NCBI RefSeq assembly: GCF_965363235.1
Contig: NC_134844.1
Span: 71,045,497-71,109,496, forward strand
Reading direction: 5' to 3'
DNA from: Mytilus galloprovincialis
Lineage: Eukaryota > Mollusca > Bivalvia > Mytilida > Mytilidae
Length of the DNA stretch: 64,000 nt
Shown: piece after piece, positions 44,501 through 55,812 of the stretch
Position numbering within the stretch: position 1 is the stretch's first letter
Layout of the letters: each line of letters begins with the position of its first letter
Made by a program: the position numbers and the translations under genes
Notes under the pieces: model-generated
Seen by the model: only the letters and a program-made list of their open reading frames with translations
What the model was told of the DNA's origin: nothing
Database searches by the model: none

Positions 44501-47500
44501 ATGAATCTTATTAATTTTGGTATGATAAACCAGAAATTATATTTATCTATCTTAAGAAAACAAGCAAACATGGTACTAAGACAAATGCAGCCCTATAAAA
44601 GACTTATTGTATCATAATATGCATTTGATAAACGTACTCCTACTTGTTTAAAGGTTATTAATTTTCAACCTATCTGTGATACGTCGAGCTCATACAAGTT
44701 CAAAATGTACTAAAATATTATTATGTTTTTGCAGTTCCACCGTCAAAACCTGAATACGTAGCGATTGTCGATTTACTAGAAGATGAATCAACAACTGCAT
44801 TGCAGATTCGAAGTGAAACGTCTTCTCCAAATGATACTGAGATTTCCACTGTTAAGCAATCTACAACATCTGCCATTATAAAAGAAGGAGACATCATTAC
44901 ATGTATATGTGCCGGAAATGTTGGAAAGCCTCCAGGGAAGTTGATATGGCAGAAATATCGACATGGAGAAAAAGTTCCAATGAACTACACACATATTTCT
45001 ACGATAGCGACCGAAGTTACAGACAAGTGTTCCTACTATGGCACCAGTTACCTTCAGCTCCGGGTAACTTCTTCGGATAACCAAGCAATCATTCGGTGTT
45101 TCATTGATTCGCCGTTGGCAAAACCATATATGTATGTGGAAATGAAACCAATAGACGTTACGTGTAAGTATTTGTCTAATCTCATAGTATATATGATTTG
45201 AAATTAAAAGTAACAGAATGTATAAGCAAACGTTATAAAAAGGCATTTACATGTCAGTTATAGACAATCAGGTGTACAATATCATGACTTTTGACAAGAT
45301 TAGTTTTGAAACTGGTTTTTAAACCAAATTTAATCTTAACAGATGATAGATAAATTTGCATTAATAACCCCAAAAGCCAACTACGACTATATACACCCAT
45401 GTATTAATTGAGTAACGGAAAGGACCGTATAAACTAAATTTTAAGCCAAAACAGGAACACGGACCTATTTAGGGTAGTATTCTTTTTGACGAATCGGTAT
45501 CTTAAAGCGGCATCGACCCAGTGGTTGTTTAATCTTACCAAAACTATAGAATGTGTATAACAAATATGTAACTACAAAACTTGCTTCGATTTGATCACTT
45601 AAAACTAAAGTCAGTTGCGACAAAACGATTATCCGAGCTTCTTTATAGATAGTAAACTTCCAAATATTATGTAGATATAGTTCAGCCTGTATAAAGAGTA
45701 TATACCTCCCAATTAAAAAGAAAGTCCAAAGCTTTCATTTCCCATCATAAATCATGTAATAGGGTGTTGATGCGAACATAGAAACAAGTAAATTAAATTT
45801 TCAAGTGGTGTAGTTAAACTAATACCTTCGGATAGTTTACGAGGCCATCACGAGAATCACAAGTTAATTAACTTTTAAAGAATACCTGTTAAACAGATGA
45901 CGACATATGGCGTTGTCAGTTTGTTTAAGATTTACGAGTTTAAATATATATTTTATATCTTTCTTTGAAATATTTAGTTTGCCATGGCGTTTTTAGTTTT
46001 CTGCCACTTCCTGACTTATCAGATTGAATATCCTCTTAGTATTTCCCACCTCTCATTTAAAATTCTGTCTTAATATATCTCAAATTAAATAATATGAATA
46101 TACTCCTTAATGTCATGAATATGAGTAATGATATTAGTTACCAATCACTCAATCAATCAATCTCAATTCTATTTGACAGCTTTTAGTAAGGATATGACCA
46201 CGTATACTACCACAATTAGTCATTTTACTGGTTCAGAGGGAGCAACAGAATCACACAGTGGATACATATGTAATGTTTTAATATGTTTTTGCTGGTTTCT
46301 TCTGAGTATTTCAATAAAAAGAGTTAAGAAAGGAGAAATGGGAGTAATAAGTACACCTAAGACAACCATACAGAATGAACTATTTAGCATTTGCCATATT
46401 GATTGAAATTTGAACTTAACATCAATATACTGGATTAGAACACATTTTAATATGCATTTTTCTGCATTTGGCTTAATCATGTAATCAATATTGTTATAGA
46501 ATATCGACAGTTTGATCCAAATTTTGACGAAACGTTTACTCTTAAATAAACTAATGTTAAACATTTACAATCTATTAATCTTGACATAATCAATTTCTTT
46601 CACATGACTCAAAATGAAACATAACAAGTGTTGCATATTTGTAACTTCTTTGTATATATTGCGTCTGCTTAAAAGAGTACATAATTAGTTTCAAATTGCT
46701 GAGAGTGACCATATGGTGTCGTCAAATTCATTTAATCCCCCTCCTCCAAAAAAATCAATAACACAAATTAATATGATATTATGAAAAGGTTCCTTTCAGT
46801 TCTTTGTTCTAATATTTGCTATTAGAAAAAGCGTTAGCATGTATAGAAAAACTTCAAATTTTATAGATTGTATTTACCATGTTTATATGGCCATTCGATG
46901 CACTGCTTAATCAATCAACTTTTTTTTTAATAATTTCTTAACTAATAAATGGAAATTTTAGTAAGATTTGCTATAAATCATGCCAGTTCCGAGGTTCTGA
47001 ATACTGAACTGATGATACAGACGTGGACCGATAGTACACAGCAGCGGTATCAACCCAATGTGTTTTATGTATTCATGGTGAATTAATCATGCAGATGTCC
47101 TGACAGTATGTACACGTTAGTTCTACTAGTTTTGAATTTTCAAATATACTTTTTCTTCCAGCATCATTAAACAGACGTTGATTATCGAAATAATCAATTG
47201 CTGCACTTAAAGTGTGACCGTTGATGAGAATACACATTTGTTCACACACTATCTACTATAATTTGTGGTATGATGACCTTTTTTGTATCTTTATCCTAAC
47301 AATATATCTTGTTTTGTTAATTTATTCTTGTTATCTTATCTTTTTGCAGATTTTGGTATTGTTATTGGTATTGTTATTGGTGTGTTGGCTTTGGTTTTAT
47401 TGGTTGCATACGGAATTTATCTGTTCAAAAGAAAGCATACAGAGTAAGTACATTTAATTGTATGTAGATACATGTATAACATGTATAAGCGATCTTAAGT

Positions 47501-49528
47501 TGAAGACAATCTAATTAAAATACAGAGCATGCGTCTAAGCTTTGCTTACAAGTATTCAACAACTCTTTTTTACTTTCTGTTCTAAATTTTTTTACATCAG
47601 CCAATGCAATTTCTTTTTTCAATTGTTTAAGGTTTCAATCAAACCGTGACAAAACAAGATAACCTAAATTAGTCTGTAGAACAGAAAGTAGAATGAGTGT
47701 TTTCGTGCAGATCCGTGAAGGCATAGGTTTGAATCTCAGGATTTGTATTTTAATCGGATCGAGTGGACGAATACCTGAAAGAAGCCCATTAAATTGTAGA
47801 AAATAAACAAACTTTTTAAGTTCAGGTCTTGCATTACTGTTCGTTTTCTTGAAGCTGTAATCTTTTCAGGAAATATTTTTTGGAAAACAAATAATACGAT
47901 TCACTTTGTATTGTTTGATTTGCCACGTATTTCTCTTCTTGAAATGAAACAATAAATAGAAATAAATTATAACGAATATAAAAAACACAACAACAATTGT
48001 ATTAACATTAAAATTCACTAATTTGGTTTAAAGATATAGTCATATATAGCGGCAAAAAATAAAATGATGGTAAAAAACAATTTTAATCTATTTTAAATGA
48101 ATATATAATTCAATTTTGAATTGTCTCTCAGAGAGAAACATAGTCATACAACATGACACCAATCACCTTCACATATTACAAAGGTATCTTTCAATTAGTA
48201 CTTTGAATCATATGGTAATTTAAAATACTTAATTATATGCTGTTTATTTTCAGAGAATCAACGAACAGCAATTTGTGCATCATAGGCCCTCCCACACAAC
48301 AGACAGGTCACTGTGAAATCATTTCTATGACTAATGATATTGACAAAGAGACATCAGTGGGTGCTGCCGTAACTATTGACGACCCAAGATTGCCTACCAA
48401 TGAAAATCTGGCAAGACAAGAAGATAAGGACAATCAAACCCCGACGTATGTATTTGAACTTGATGTTGTACTATGTATTACTGACTGTGCAAGGGCTGTA
48501 ATGCCAGTCAAGGTCGTTAAAAACTTCCATATATATATATATATTATGTGTTTTGTTCACTGGCATACAACAATAACAATGCGCTGTCGTGCTCCTGGAA
48601 AAGTACGATAGTCAAAACCGTTTGTTTGTAACGACCTTGTATGCTTTTCGCTTTGTAGATCCATCGAAATGAAGTGGGTCAATGATTTATTTTTACTTTT
48701 AATATTCTACCAACCATATTTAAATACAAAAGATTTCTACCTGATGATTTCAAGCTGTGAATAATCTTTGACATCCGTTGTTTGTCTTTGTCTTTTTTAG
48801 CCATGGTGTTGTCTCTTTATTTTCGCCTCATGGGTGTGAATTTTCCACTACCATTTGTACCTTTTGCCTCTTTTTTTATCCTGATCCCTAATTTTTGATA
48901 TTCCCATTTAACACATTGAACCATTTCTGTCGAAAAATGTTTTCTGTTGAAATATCGATTCAAACTGACCTCAATCATCAAGACGGCTATGGGTTTATAA
49001 CATGTTTAAGCAACAGCAGCATAGCTTACTGACACAAGGGTATCTTTGAAAAACATGGCGACTTATAGACGATATTATGGATTCTTCTACTTACCTTGGT
49101 ATTTTCGTTAGGTTGAGGAATTTCAATGATAATTGTGTTCTCGGTTTGGTAAAGTACGCATACTTACCAATAGAAAAGTTGCAATTCGTCGATAACAAAT
49201 TTCCGGTATTAATCAGGTTTAACATCCGTCCTTTTAAAACATTTACAGTCTCAGCAAAAATAATTTGCATTTATCTGAAATCAGAAAACTCACTTTCCTG
49301 TCATGCATTTAACATTTTATACTTAAAACACCCATTGTATAAATTGATTATATTATAATTTGGCAGCAATACTTCTCCTGTAACTACCGTATGTGTAAAT
49401 GCCCAATTGAAAGAAGAAAAAAAATCTCAGATGCCAAACAAAGACAACAAAGACCAGAGCGGAGAAAGAACAAACACAAATAATCACAGTATAGAACAGA
49501 ACATGATAGCAGAAAAGGAATCAAGTTT
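38505..49528 (+). CDS. Ig-domain type I membrane protein, gene A (3' end not defined)
   Basis: Exons inferred from AG/GT borders: 38505-38574 (ATG, signal peptide), 39344-39712, 44735-45163, 46180-46269, 47350-47443, 48254-48445, 49367-49528. They join in one frame (1406 nt). Exon 2 encodes a V-like Ig domain with Cys in 'VMCSYTRND' and 'TNYSCSIVF'. Exon 3 encodes a C2-like Ig domain with 'CICAGNVG', a Trp in 'KLIWQKYRHGEK' and 'AIIRCFIDS'. Exon 4 is a short Thr/Ser-rich stalk, exon 5 a transmembrane helix ('GIVIGVLALVLLVAYGIYLF'), and exons 6-7 a polar cytoplasmic tail. N-glycosylation sites such as NETV and NISK fit an extracellular location. A final exon at about 53421-53433 is conceivable but unproven. 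Likely an immune or adhesion receptor; the ligand is unknown. Paralogue of gene B. Confidence 0.8.
38815..39125 (+). mobile_element. Reverse-transcriptase fragment of a Penelope-like element, broken
   Basis: The translated pieces carry 'FLCSNIPA', 'FLDRGLL' and 'VVKLKSSLR', words of the same reverse transcriptase seen on the minus strand at 55812-56270. It is followed by words of repeat F1 ('ACGGGTGCAACATGT'). It is an old fragment with many breaks in intron 1 of gene A. Confidence 0.65.
39960..43020 (+). mobile_element. Penelope-like retroelement (Naiad-type layout), broken and with nested insertions
   Basis: In order: a GIY-YIG endonuclease-like tail ('SWIKRLQTAYPLGLNDNI'), a linker, then the reverse transcriptase with 'FVFVPADKAANNVVVV', 'YWLPKLHKKTFKYRFI', 'YLDDIFSL' (read as TYLDDIFSL) and 'YDKRDDFSFPIVNFPFLDG'. 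An endonuclease placed before the RT is the permuted order described for Naiad elements, common in invertebrates. The element is old, with several breaks, and carries an insert at about 40630-41216. It lies in intron 2 of gene A and explains its 5-kb length. Confidence 0.75.
40630..41216 (+). mobile_element. Nested repeat of 161-bp units with inverted ends
   Basis: The start 'AACCGGATTTTTGTGAC' and end 'AAATCCGGTT' are partly inverted. Inside, 'GTCCGTGCA' recurs at 40694, 40855 and 41016, exactly 161 bp apart. It splits the Penelope-like element. TTAAT occurs near both borders and may be a target duplication. Confidence 0.65.
43021..43350 (+). mobile_element. tRNA-derived SINE
   Basis: The head resembles a tRNA gene, with an A box around 43029-43047 ('GGTGTAGTGGTTAGAGCATC') and a B box at 43072-43084 ('GGTTCGATTCCCG'), spaced as in a tRNA. 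It is followed by a body of about 250 bp with 'GGCTGACCCGTGTTA', 'GAGAGCCATGTCTCTTACAC' and 'AAGGCAGCACTCGCACCC'. The body rules out a plain tRNA gene. The SINE lies between Penelope-like coding sequence and the F1 tail, so it probably inserted into that element. SINE superfamily not assigned. Confidence 0.85.
43358..43535 (+). repeat. Dispersed repeat F1, plus-strand copy
   Basis: It has 'TTTTTGGTGGGGTTCGTGTT', 'AGCCATGGCGTTGTCAG' and 'TTTCGTCCCTCTTTTA'. It probably is the 3' tail of the Penelope-like element at 39960-43020, separated from it by the SINE. Confidence 0.65.
43880..44132 (+). repeat. Dispersed repeat F3, longer copy
   Basis: It includes 'CACTTGTATTTTTAGACC', 'TTGTACTGTTATACCACTGT', 'AATGTCTGTGTCATTTTTGT' and 'GTTGTCTCATTGGCAATC'. 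Compared with the family as I know it, the middle is missing. It lies in intron 2 of gene A. Confidence 0.6.
45500..45545 (-). repeat. Fragment of the hammerhead-bearing repeat
   Basis: The minus strand has 'AACCACTGGGTCGATGCC', the word also seen at 54775-54793 in a better preserved unit. Short and degenerate. Confidence 0.4.
45897..46065 (+). repeat. Dispersed repeat F1, decayed copy
   Basis: 'TGGCGTTGTCAGTTTGTTTA' and, about 90 nt later, 'GCCATGGCGTTTTTAGTTTT' suggest two overlapping or tandem pieces of F1. Confidence 0.45.
48785..48870 (+). repeat. Dispersed repeat F1, short copy
   Basis: It shows 'TTAGCCATGGTGTTGTCTCT' and 'TTTGTACCTTTTGCCTC', aligned with the copy at 43358-43535. In an intron of gene A. 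Confidence 0.5.
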
Positions 49529-51560
49529 GTAAGTCTGATTCAATTTGTTGGAAAATTAATTTTATTACACAGAGATACTAATATAAAAATCCAAATATAT
49601 TCTTGGTGCAGGTCTTAGTCAAATAAAATAATTAAGGCTTTTGTAAATGTAAATGAAAAAAGAAACATAAACCTTACATGAATTATAAATCGAATAGTCT
49701 TAAACGTCTAGAAGAACATTAGACATAACCATAAAAAAGTTGTGTATACCAACATTGGTCGAGAGGAAATTCAGATCTGATATCAGCGTTAAGTGAAATA
49801 ACTTTTATAACGATATATTAATGCTATCTTTAATCCTACTGTTTGTATTAATGTCTTATAAGTAAAAAATATATAAAAAAACATGTTGAAAACAAAACCT
49901 ACATACGATATATATTAGAGTAAGCGACAATGGATTATGAAATAACAGTGAGAGAGAGGCAAAATATATTAGAGCGACAGCCACACTCCTAGATCGAAAA
50001 TAAACTGACAACGCCATGGCTAAAAAGAAAAGACAAACAGACAAGTAAAGTTGACAAGACAAAACTCAGAAAACTAAAGACTAAGCAATACGAACCCCAT
50101 AGTGAATCAAAAAGTAAAATCACAAAAATACTGAACTCCGAGGAAAATCAAAATGGAAAGTCCCTAATCAAATGTCCCAATCAAGTTATTGAGAAATTTC
50201 TGTATGTGTTAATGAAGAGATACTCATGTATTGAATACAATTAGAATAATGAAAGTGCAACAGTTCTTAAAACATACGAAAATGTACCTGTTTTTCAAGT
50301 TTCTAAAGATCGCAAACGAGCAAAATCATAAATCCTTTGCAATTATTTTCCCATCAAAACAAAATTACTGCAATTGTTTCGTCCATTTCCCCTACCATTT
50401 CTCATTGTCTGAGTCTGAGTTATCTCATTTATCTTATAATATTACAAATTTGGTACAATGGTTGCGTCACAATACAAAGTTCAAAGTGTGGCCAGCCTTT
50501 CATGATAGCATAAGTGACTGAATCTACATCAACTGTGAAAGAAGTGAGGACACGACTTCGTTATTACATAGAAGCTTTTAAACCAAGATGCACAAGTGAT
50601 ATTATCACCATACTTTTGATTTCTTGACACTTTACCTGATGACGAGAATATTAGCTTACTTTTCTCCGGAAACAACCATCGTTTGTGTTAAAAACCAAAG
50701 AAGTACAGAATAAAAACTGTGCAAACATGATTTTGTTTAATCTAACTCTGAAAACTATTTTAATATTGTACATGTTGTAGGTAACAGGAAGGTGACGATT
50801 TGCAGAACAATATTCAAAACCAAACATTCATTAACAGGACCGCAGATTGAGTGTGCTCAGCTACGACAAAGAATACATACACAAACATATTGTTTATCAA
50901 CTGTATTATACTTATACTGTAAACCTCTTTTCGCAGATACTTTTTACTTGTTTAGCATTTTATAGCCATTTTCGCTGCCTTTTAATTTCGCGATTTTCAA
51001 ATAAACTTTAAGTAGTTAATTAAATGGGAAAAGATCCAAGTGTCTACTTTTCGCTGAAATTGATATTTTCGTACTTTTTCAAATCGCGAAAGCCGCGAAA
51101 ATGAATCGTTTGCAAAAAATAGTTGGCTTACAGTATTCCGCTCGATTCAAAATTATGGGAAATGAACTAACACAGCTCAAATATTAGTTTTGCAAGCTAT
51201 TTCTAAAACATTATTTTGAATCAAGGATTTTGTTAAACAAACACCCCGATTGTACTTTGTTAGATCAAAGGTCAATATTGATACAAATGATATTTGGTTT
51301 AATAAACCTTCCAATCTACACAGAATTTAATGTGATTTCGTTTTTTCAATATCAAAAATTCAAACTTTGGTTTAATGTTCAGTTAAAACATTAAACACGA
51401 CCTTACTTAAATAGACATGTAAGATAATGTTTACGTTTTAGTTCAACATACGTTGTTTTGACATCAATTAAAAATTTTATGAGAGTATGAGATGACAAAC
51501 GTAGGGAAATAAAGCATATATTTTGATTAATTTTGTAGTAAAATAACCATACGATTTTTA
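49529..51560. other. Intergenic or 3' intron sequence after gene A exon 7
   Basis: It holds F1 and F2 pieces at 49965-50190 (minus strand; 'GACAACGCCATGGCTAAAAA' and 'CTGAACTCCGAGGAAAATCA'). The remainder is AT-rich with no exon recognised. The last exon of gene A could be here or as far as 53.4 kb. Confidence 0.45.
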
Positions 51561-51561
51561 G

Positions 51562-51606
51562 TGCACCAGATCCGCATTTCGACAATACATGTCTCTTCCG
51601 GGATGC
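51562..51606 (-). ncRNA. Decayed hammerhead ribozyme-like motif, second sequence type
   Basis: On the minus strand a stem 'GACA' / 'TGTC' around TGTAT is followed by GAAA, 'TGCGGA' and 'TCTGGTGCAC'. The 3' half fits a hammerhead (stem II, GAAA, short stem III, cleavage triplet, stem I), but the CTGATGA part is altered. Stem sequences differ from the 53932 copy, so this is another subfamily. Confidence 0.45.
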
Positions 51607-52444
51607 TCGAGACTGACATATGTATACATATACATTACGAAAATAAACATTTTTTGAGATATATTGTATAATGAACCTCTCTACTTTTTCATACATTTAA
51701 AATTGCCTCCTTTTTGTTACCAAGAATTAATAATAATTATACATACAGTCAACATTGTCACCTTTCCGGTTAACCAATAAGCTTTATATATTTTATTTGA
51801 TTTTGAGTTGGTGGACATCTGTATTTCTGATAAGTTATGTTATGCTTCAATGAACATTTTTATTTCTTTTTTTTAGTCTTATTTGACTTCTTCATATGCC
51901 AAGTTATTGAATTATTCAACATTCTATTATTGTTTTTATGTTTTTCAGTCATTATTATTTTGTTGTAAAAATTTATTAATAATGTATTTTATTTAAATGA
52001 TTTGTTTTCACTTTGAATAAGTAAAATGTCACTATTTACATTTTGTTTCTTCATTACTTATACATTGCTCATGATAATGCCAAATAGCGATTCTTCATGC
52101 ATTTAGACAAATACTTGTTGAACCTCCGTTTTGTTTTTGTAGCAGAAAATCATGCAAACCGAAAGTCTCGTGTCTGAAAAAAGTATGATTGAATGACTGT
52201 AGTTTGCTTCGTGTCCAGTGTCCAGTAATATCTTGTGTGCATATTATTGACGAGATAATTATAGTTGACGCAAACGTAAATAAGCAAATTCTTGGGTTCT
52301 AACAAAACGGATGCATAATGATAAACGACTGGGTGCAATATATTGACTATTGCAAGAAAAAAAGCATTGCAATACGTTATCATATACCGATCGAGGAGTC
52401 TCTGAAATCTTTTTCTGAAGGAGCAAAAGTTTAATTTCATTTAG

Positions 52445-52500
52445 TATCTTGTGAGGAGTTGTCTTATTGGCAATCATACCACATCTTCTCTTTATAACTA
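52445..52500 (+). repeat. Dispersed repeat F3, end fragment
   Basis: 'GTTGTCTTATTGGCAATCAT' followed by 'ACCACATCTTCTCTTTAT' matches the end of the copy at 43880-44132. Confidence 0.55.
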
Positions 52501-53699
52501 AAGAAAAAGAGATACCATGAATAATTTGGGTAACCGAAAAAAAACTTTAAGTCGAAGACCCACTTCCCCTTTTCCCCCTAAAAAAGACCTCCAAAAGTCG
52601 AAAAAGCATTATTATCGAAAATTAAGAATTAAGCAACACGATAAATCCAAAACTCTAGGGCTGGACACATGTTATCCGACAGAGACAATAGTTCAATTCT
52701 ACTAATATTGAGCTAATGGGTACTTACATTGACACATTTTTCAATAATTGAACTGAACTTTTTTTTTAAATTTGTAAGAAATCCGCAGAATTGAAAAAGA
52801 ATCTACACAAAAAATGATACGCGTTAAAATTTAATAACTTAAAACAAATCAGGATATGAATATGTTAGTGTTTTCTATGTTAAAACCATCGCTAAATTTT
52901 TTATATCATTGGGCAGTAGGCAGTCGTCTAATTGTAACAACACTAAGAAAGAAGGGTTTTATTCGATAAGCGGGTCTTTACGACACATCTAAATGAAGTT
53001 ATTAAAATCCGACAAATTCAATTTTAGCTGTTACGTTTCATTTGTGTTCTGGTTAATTTATAAATAGTTACAAAGAAAACAACACTTGAAATACTTATTA
53101 TTTGTATTTCTCTAAAAATACGTGACTTAATGAATTCAACATGTGCTTTTGTTAACGATTATCTAATTTGGCAATACACACATATTTCCTGATCTCATTC
53201 AACACTAGATGTTTCCATCGAAATAAATTAATATACAGTAATTTATTTTTAGCAGAAATATCTATTTACAAGATATGTTACATACATAGTAAATATATAT
53301 ATGTATATCGGAAACTCATTATTTAGCGATAACAAGCATGACAAGTATATGATTAAATTTCATGTTTTATGTCAAACATCCTGTAATGTTGTCTTATGAC
53401 ATGTTTCCATTTTCTTTCAGCACGTGTGTTTGATTCATATCATTGGAAAACCCATGTCACGCTTCTATGAATGCGTATTCAACATGTTCAAAAGATTCCT
53501 TAACCATGATAATCTAATTGTATCTTCAACATAGTTTTTGCTATAAGTGTAATACTCAATGAGGATAATGACCTTTTTTGTTTTGTGACAGGGATATAAA
53601 ACTGTAAAGAAGTGATGTGTGATGAAAAGAAGAGTTTAGAAACTTCCATTAAAGAAATCTTAAAAATCGGACACTTCGCTGATAATGTATAAGATATTC

Positions 53700-54012
53700 C
53701 TTCCTATATCTATATGAGAAAAAGACTTTTACGTACCCACATTTTCAGGCAATAGTTTTGAAATTGATTCCTCTACCATTATAGACATAGTAGGGATACT
53801 TTTTATACTAAGGCTTTTCTACATCAGGACAAATTAACCGTAGATGTATTTGACAAAACGTTTAAGAATTTTGGTTCTCAATGCTCTTCAAGCTCTTCTT
53901 TATTTGGCCCTTTTACACTTTTTTTGATTCGAGCGTCACTGATGAGTCTTTTGTAGACGAAACGCGCGTCTGTTGCAAATACTAAATTTCAATCCTGGTA
54001 TCTACGATGAGT
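53700..54012 (+). repeat. Hammerhead-bearing dispersed repeat (retrozyme- or SINE-like)
   Basis: The unit contains 'TTTTGGTTCTCAATGCTCTT', then 'TTATTTGGCCC', the hammerhead at 53932-53976 and a conserved end 'TTTCAATCCTGGTATCTACG' with 'ATGAGTTTATTT'. It has no coding potential. High-copy repeats of this kind with type I hammerheads are known from mussels. Confidence 0.65.
53932..53976 (+). ncRNA. Type I hammerhead ribozyme with intact core
   Basis: The core reads CTGATGA (53939-53945), stem II GTCT/AGAC (53946-53949 with 53955-53958) around a 5-nt loop, GAAA (53959-53962), a minimal stem III CGC/GCG (53963-53968), then T53969 and C53970, the predicted cleavage site. Stem I is formed by 'GCGTCA' before the core and 'TGTTGC' after it, with mismatches. 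All invariant core positions are present. The tiny stem III is typical of hammerheads thought to work as dimers in animal retrozymes and Penelope-like elements. Confidence 0.82.
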
Positions 54013-54729
54013 TTATTTTTGAAATTATTTTAAATCAAGTACGTTTTCCTTCGTTGAATAGCTCTGATTTATTGTTGGCGTTTTCATATATTGTTGGTCC
54101 GTTTTGTTTTAATAACTACGTCAATCATTGCATAATGATGTTGGATTTTAAAATATTGTAGACCTTGAATATTGATAAAAACAGATTAATTATCGAAACT
54201 GGCACAACAGTTTAAAGTACAATCAGTTGCGTTAAAGATGTTGCGTTTTAGTAAATTAGTAAATTACAAAATAGTGGTCTATAAAATTTGCATGTCGCAT
54301 TCAGACATGCATTTATGGGTTCTTTGCATGTGTTTACGAAGAACAGAACAATGATGAAATAATCAATCCTTACATAAAAGATAAACTCTTAATATAAATA
54401 TGACTTACTTATATTTTAACGTTTCCTTTATAATTTTGAATAAATAATGAAATGCACGCTTGAACGTTCCTAAAAAACGTAACACAAGAAATCTGCTTCT
54501 GGCGAACAAGATGTAATGAATATTATTCCAATAAAAATGTTCACTGACAAAGGATCTATGATATTGTTATATATCTCTATTTTTCTATGTCTGCTTGGTT
54601 CGCGGGGTTTCTATGCTATATTGTTGTATTTAGTTGATATAACCCAAACAAACCCATCCAAACCCTAAAAAAAAACCAAACAATAAAAATGTTACTGCTT
54701 TTCCCATATCATCATTGACTACTCCGAAA

Positions 54730-54985
54730 AGTGACGTATTAAATTAAAAGCCTGTTACTTTTGATAACTATTCAAACCACTGGGTCGATGCCACTGCTGA
54801 TGGACTTTTCATCCCCGATTGTATCACAAGCCCAGTAATCAACACTTCGTTGTTGACATGAATATCAATTATATGGTAATTTCTATAGATTTACTGTTTA
54901 CAAAAGTATGAATTATTCATGATACAAAGACGAAACGTGCGTCTGCCGTTTTGAGTTATAAGCCTGGTACCTTTGAACACTAATT
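54730..54985 (+). repeat. Retrozyme-like unit between two copies of the post-ribozyme word
   Basis: The stretch begins after 'GTTACTTTTGATAACTA' and ends with 'GGTACCTTTGAACACTA', two versions of the same word. Between them are 'CACTGGGTCGATGCCACTGC', 'GTATCACAAGCCCAGTAATC' and a shortened hammerhead 3' half near 54944 ('AGACGAAACGTGCGTCTG'). One repeat monomer flanked by parts of neighbouring monomers suggests a tandem, circular-RNA-derived origin. The 5' half of the ribozyme is missing. Confidence 0.55.
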
Positions 54986-55171
54986 GAATAGCCATAAGCA
55001 GTTGTCATGGTCTGGTTACTGATTTCCATATGTTGACAAATTAAACAGGATGCTCAACTTTAAACAATGCTATCATACTACTGTCTATCAGCACAACTCG
55101 TGTTTATAAAAGGACAAATTTTGTTCATGTACGCTCAAAACTTATCTCATTCTATGTCTTATAATTTTGTA

Positions 55172-55222
55172 CATTAACACGCGCGTTTCAGCTACATTTG
55201 ACTCATCTGTAGAGCTTGAATC
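55172..55222 (-). ncRNA. Decayed hammerhead-like motif
   Basis: The minus strand reads 'CTACAGATGAGTCAAATGTA' then 'GCTGAAACGCGCGTG'. CAGATGA stands for CTGATGA and the predicted cleavage position is G rather than an allowed base, so it is probably inactive. Confidence 0.4.
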
Positions 55223-55639
55223 AAACAGTAAGAAGCCTAAATCAGATAAGTAGTTTAAGAGGATTAAGTTCTGTTTAATGTCAATGCTATCTATGCAAAA
55301 CCAGATATATATAATACGTTGCGCATCAAAACAAAGAAGGGTCTGATCACGATAACCAATGAGTCTTCTATCAATATTGCGTCAGCTAAATTTTACATTA
55401 GTTTGTATCTATCGGCATTTGATGCTGCAATATATATACTGTCTTAATGAACGATGTTTGACATTTTTGTCTTTTTTTCGGCCATGCTATTGTCTGTTTT
55501 ATGACTATGTTTTTTCGACTTAACGTTTTAGATCGGCTCAATGGTATTCTATCTGCTTATCAACAGGCAACATGTTGGGCTTCTGTCTGATAAACTGTTA
55601 TCAAATATATTGTATTGTTCTTAAGGATTTCAGCTATTT

Positions 55640-55812
55640 TTTAAAAGAGGGACGAAAGATACATGTACCAGAGGAGTAGACATATGAGAATAGTCAACAT
55701 ATGAAACTGAGCAACACGAACCCCACCAAAAACTGGGGTTGATCTCACGTCCTCCGGAAGAGTAAGCAGATCCTGCTCCACATGTGTCACCCGTCGTGTT
55801 GCTCATTTTCAA
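55640..55812 (-). repeat. Dispersed repeat F1 attached to an RT fragment
   Basis: Plus-strand words 'AGAGGGACGAAAGATAC', 'AGCAACACGAACCCCACCAA' and 'CTGCTCCACATGTGTCACCC' mark F1 on the minus strand. It continues without a gap into the reverse-transcriptase fragment at 55812-56270 on the same strand. Confidence 0.65.

Noticed and set aside
44788-45246. 152-residue minus-strand frame
   Set aside because: It is the antisense of gene A exon 3, whose Ig motifs and splice borders are clear on the plus strand.
53421-53433. Final exon of gene A
   Set aside because: An acceptor followed by a short in-frame end is seen, but many equally good acceptors exist, so it is not listed as a feature.
55172-55222. 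Active hammerhead at this site
   Set aside because: A core base is changed and the predicted cleavage position is G, which hammerheads do not accept; it is kept only as a decayed motif.
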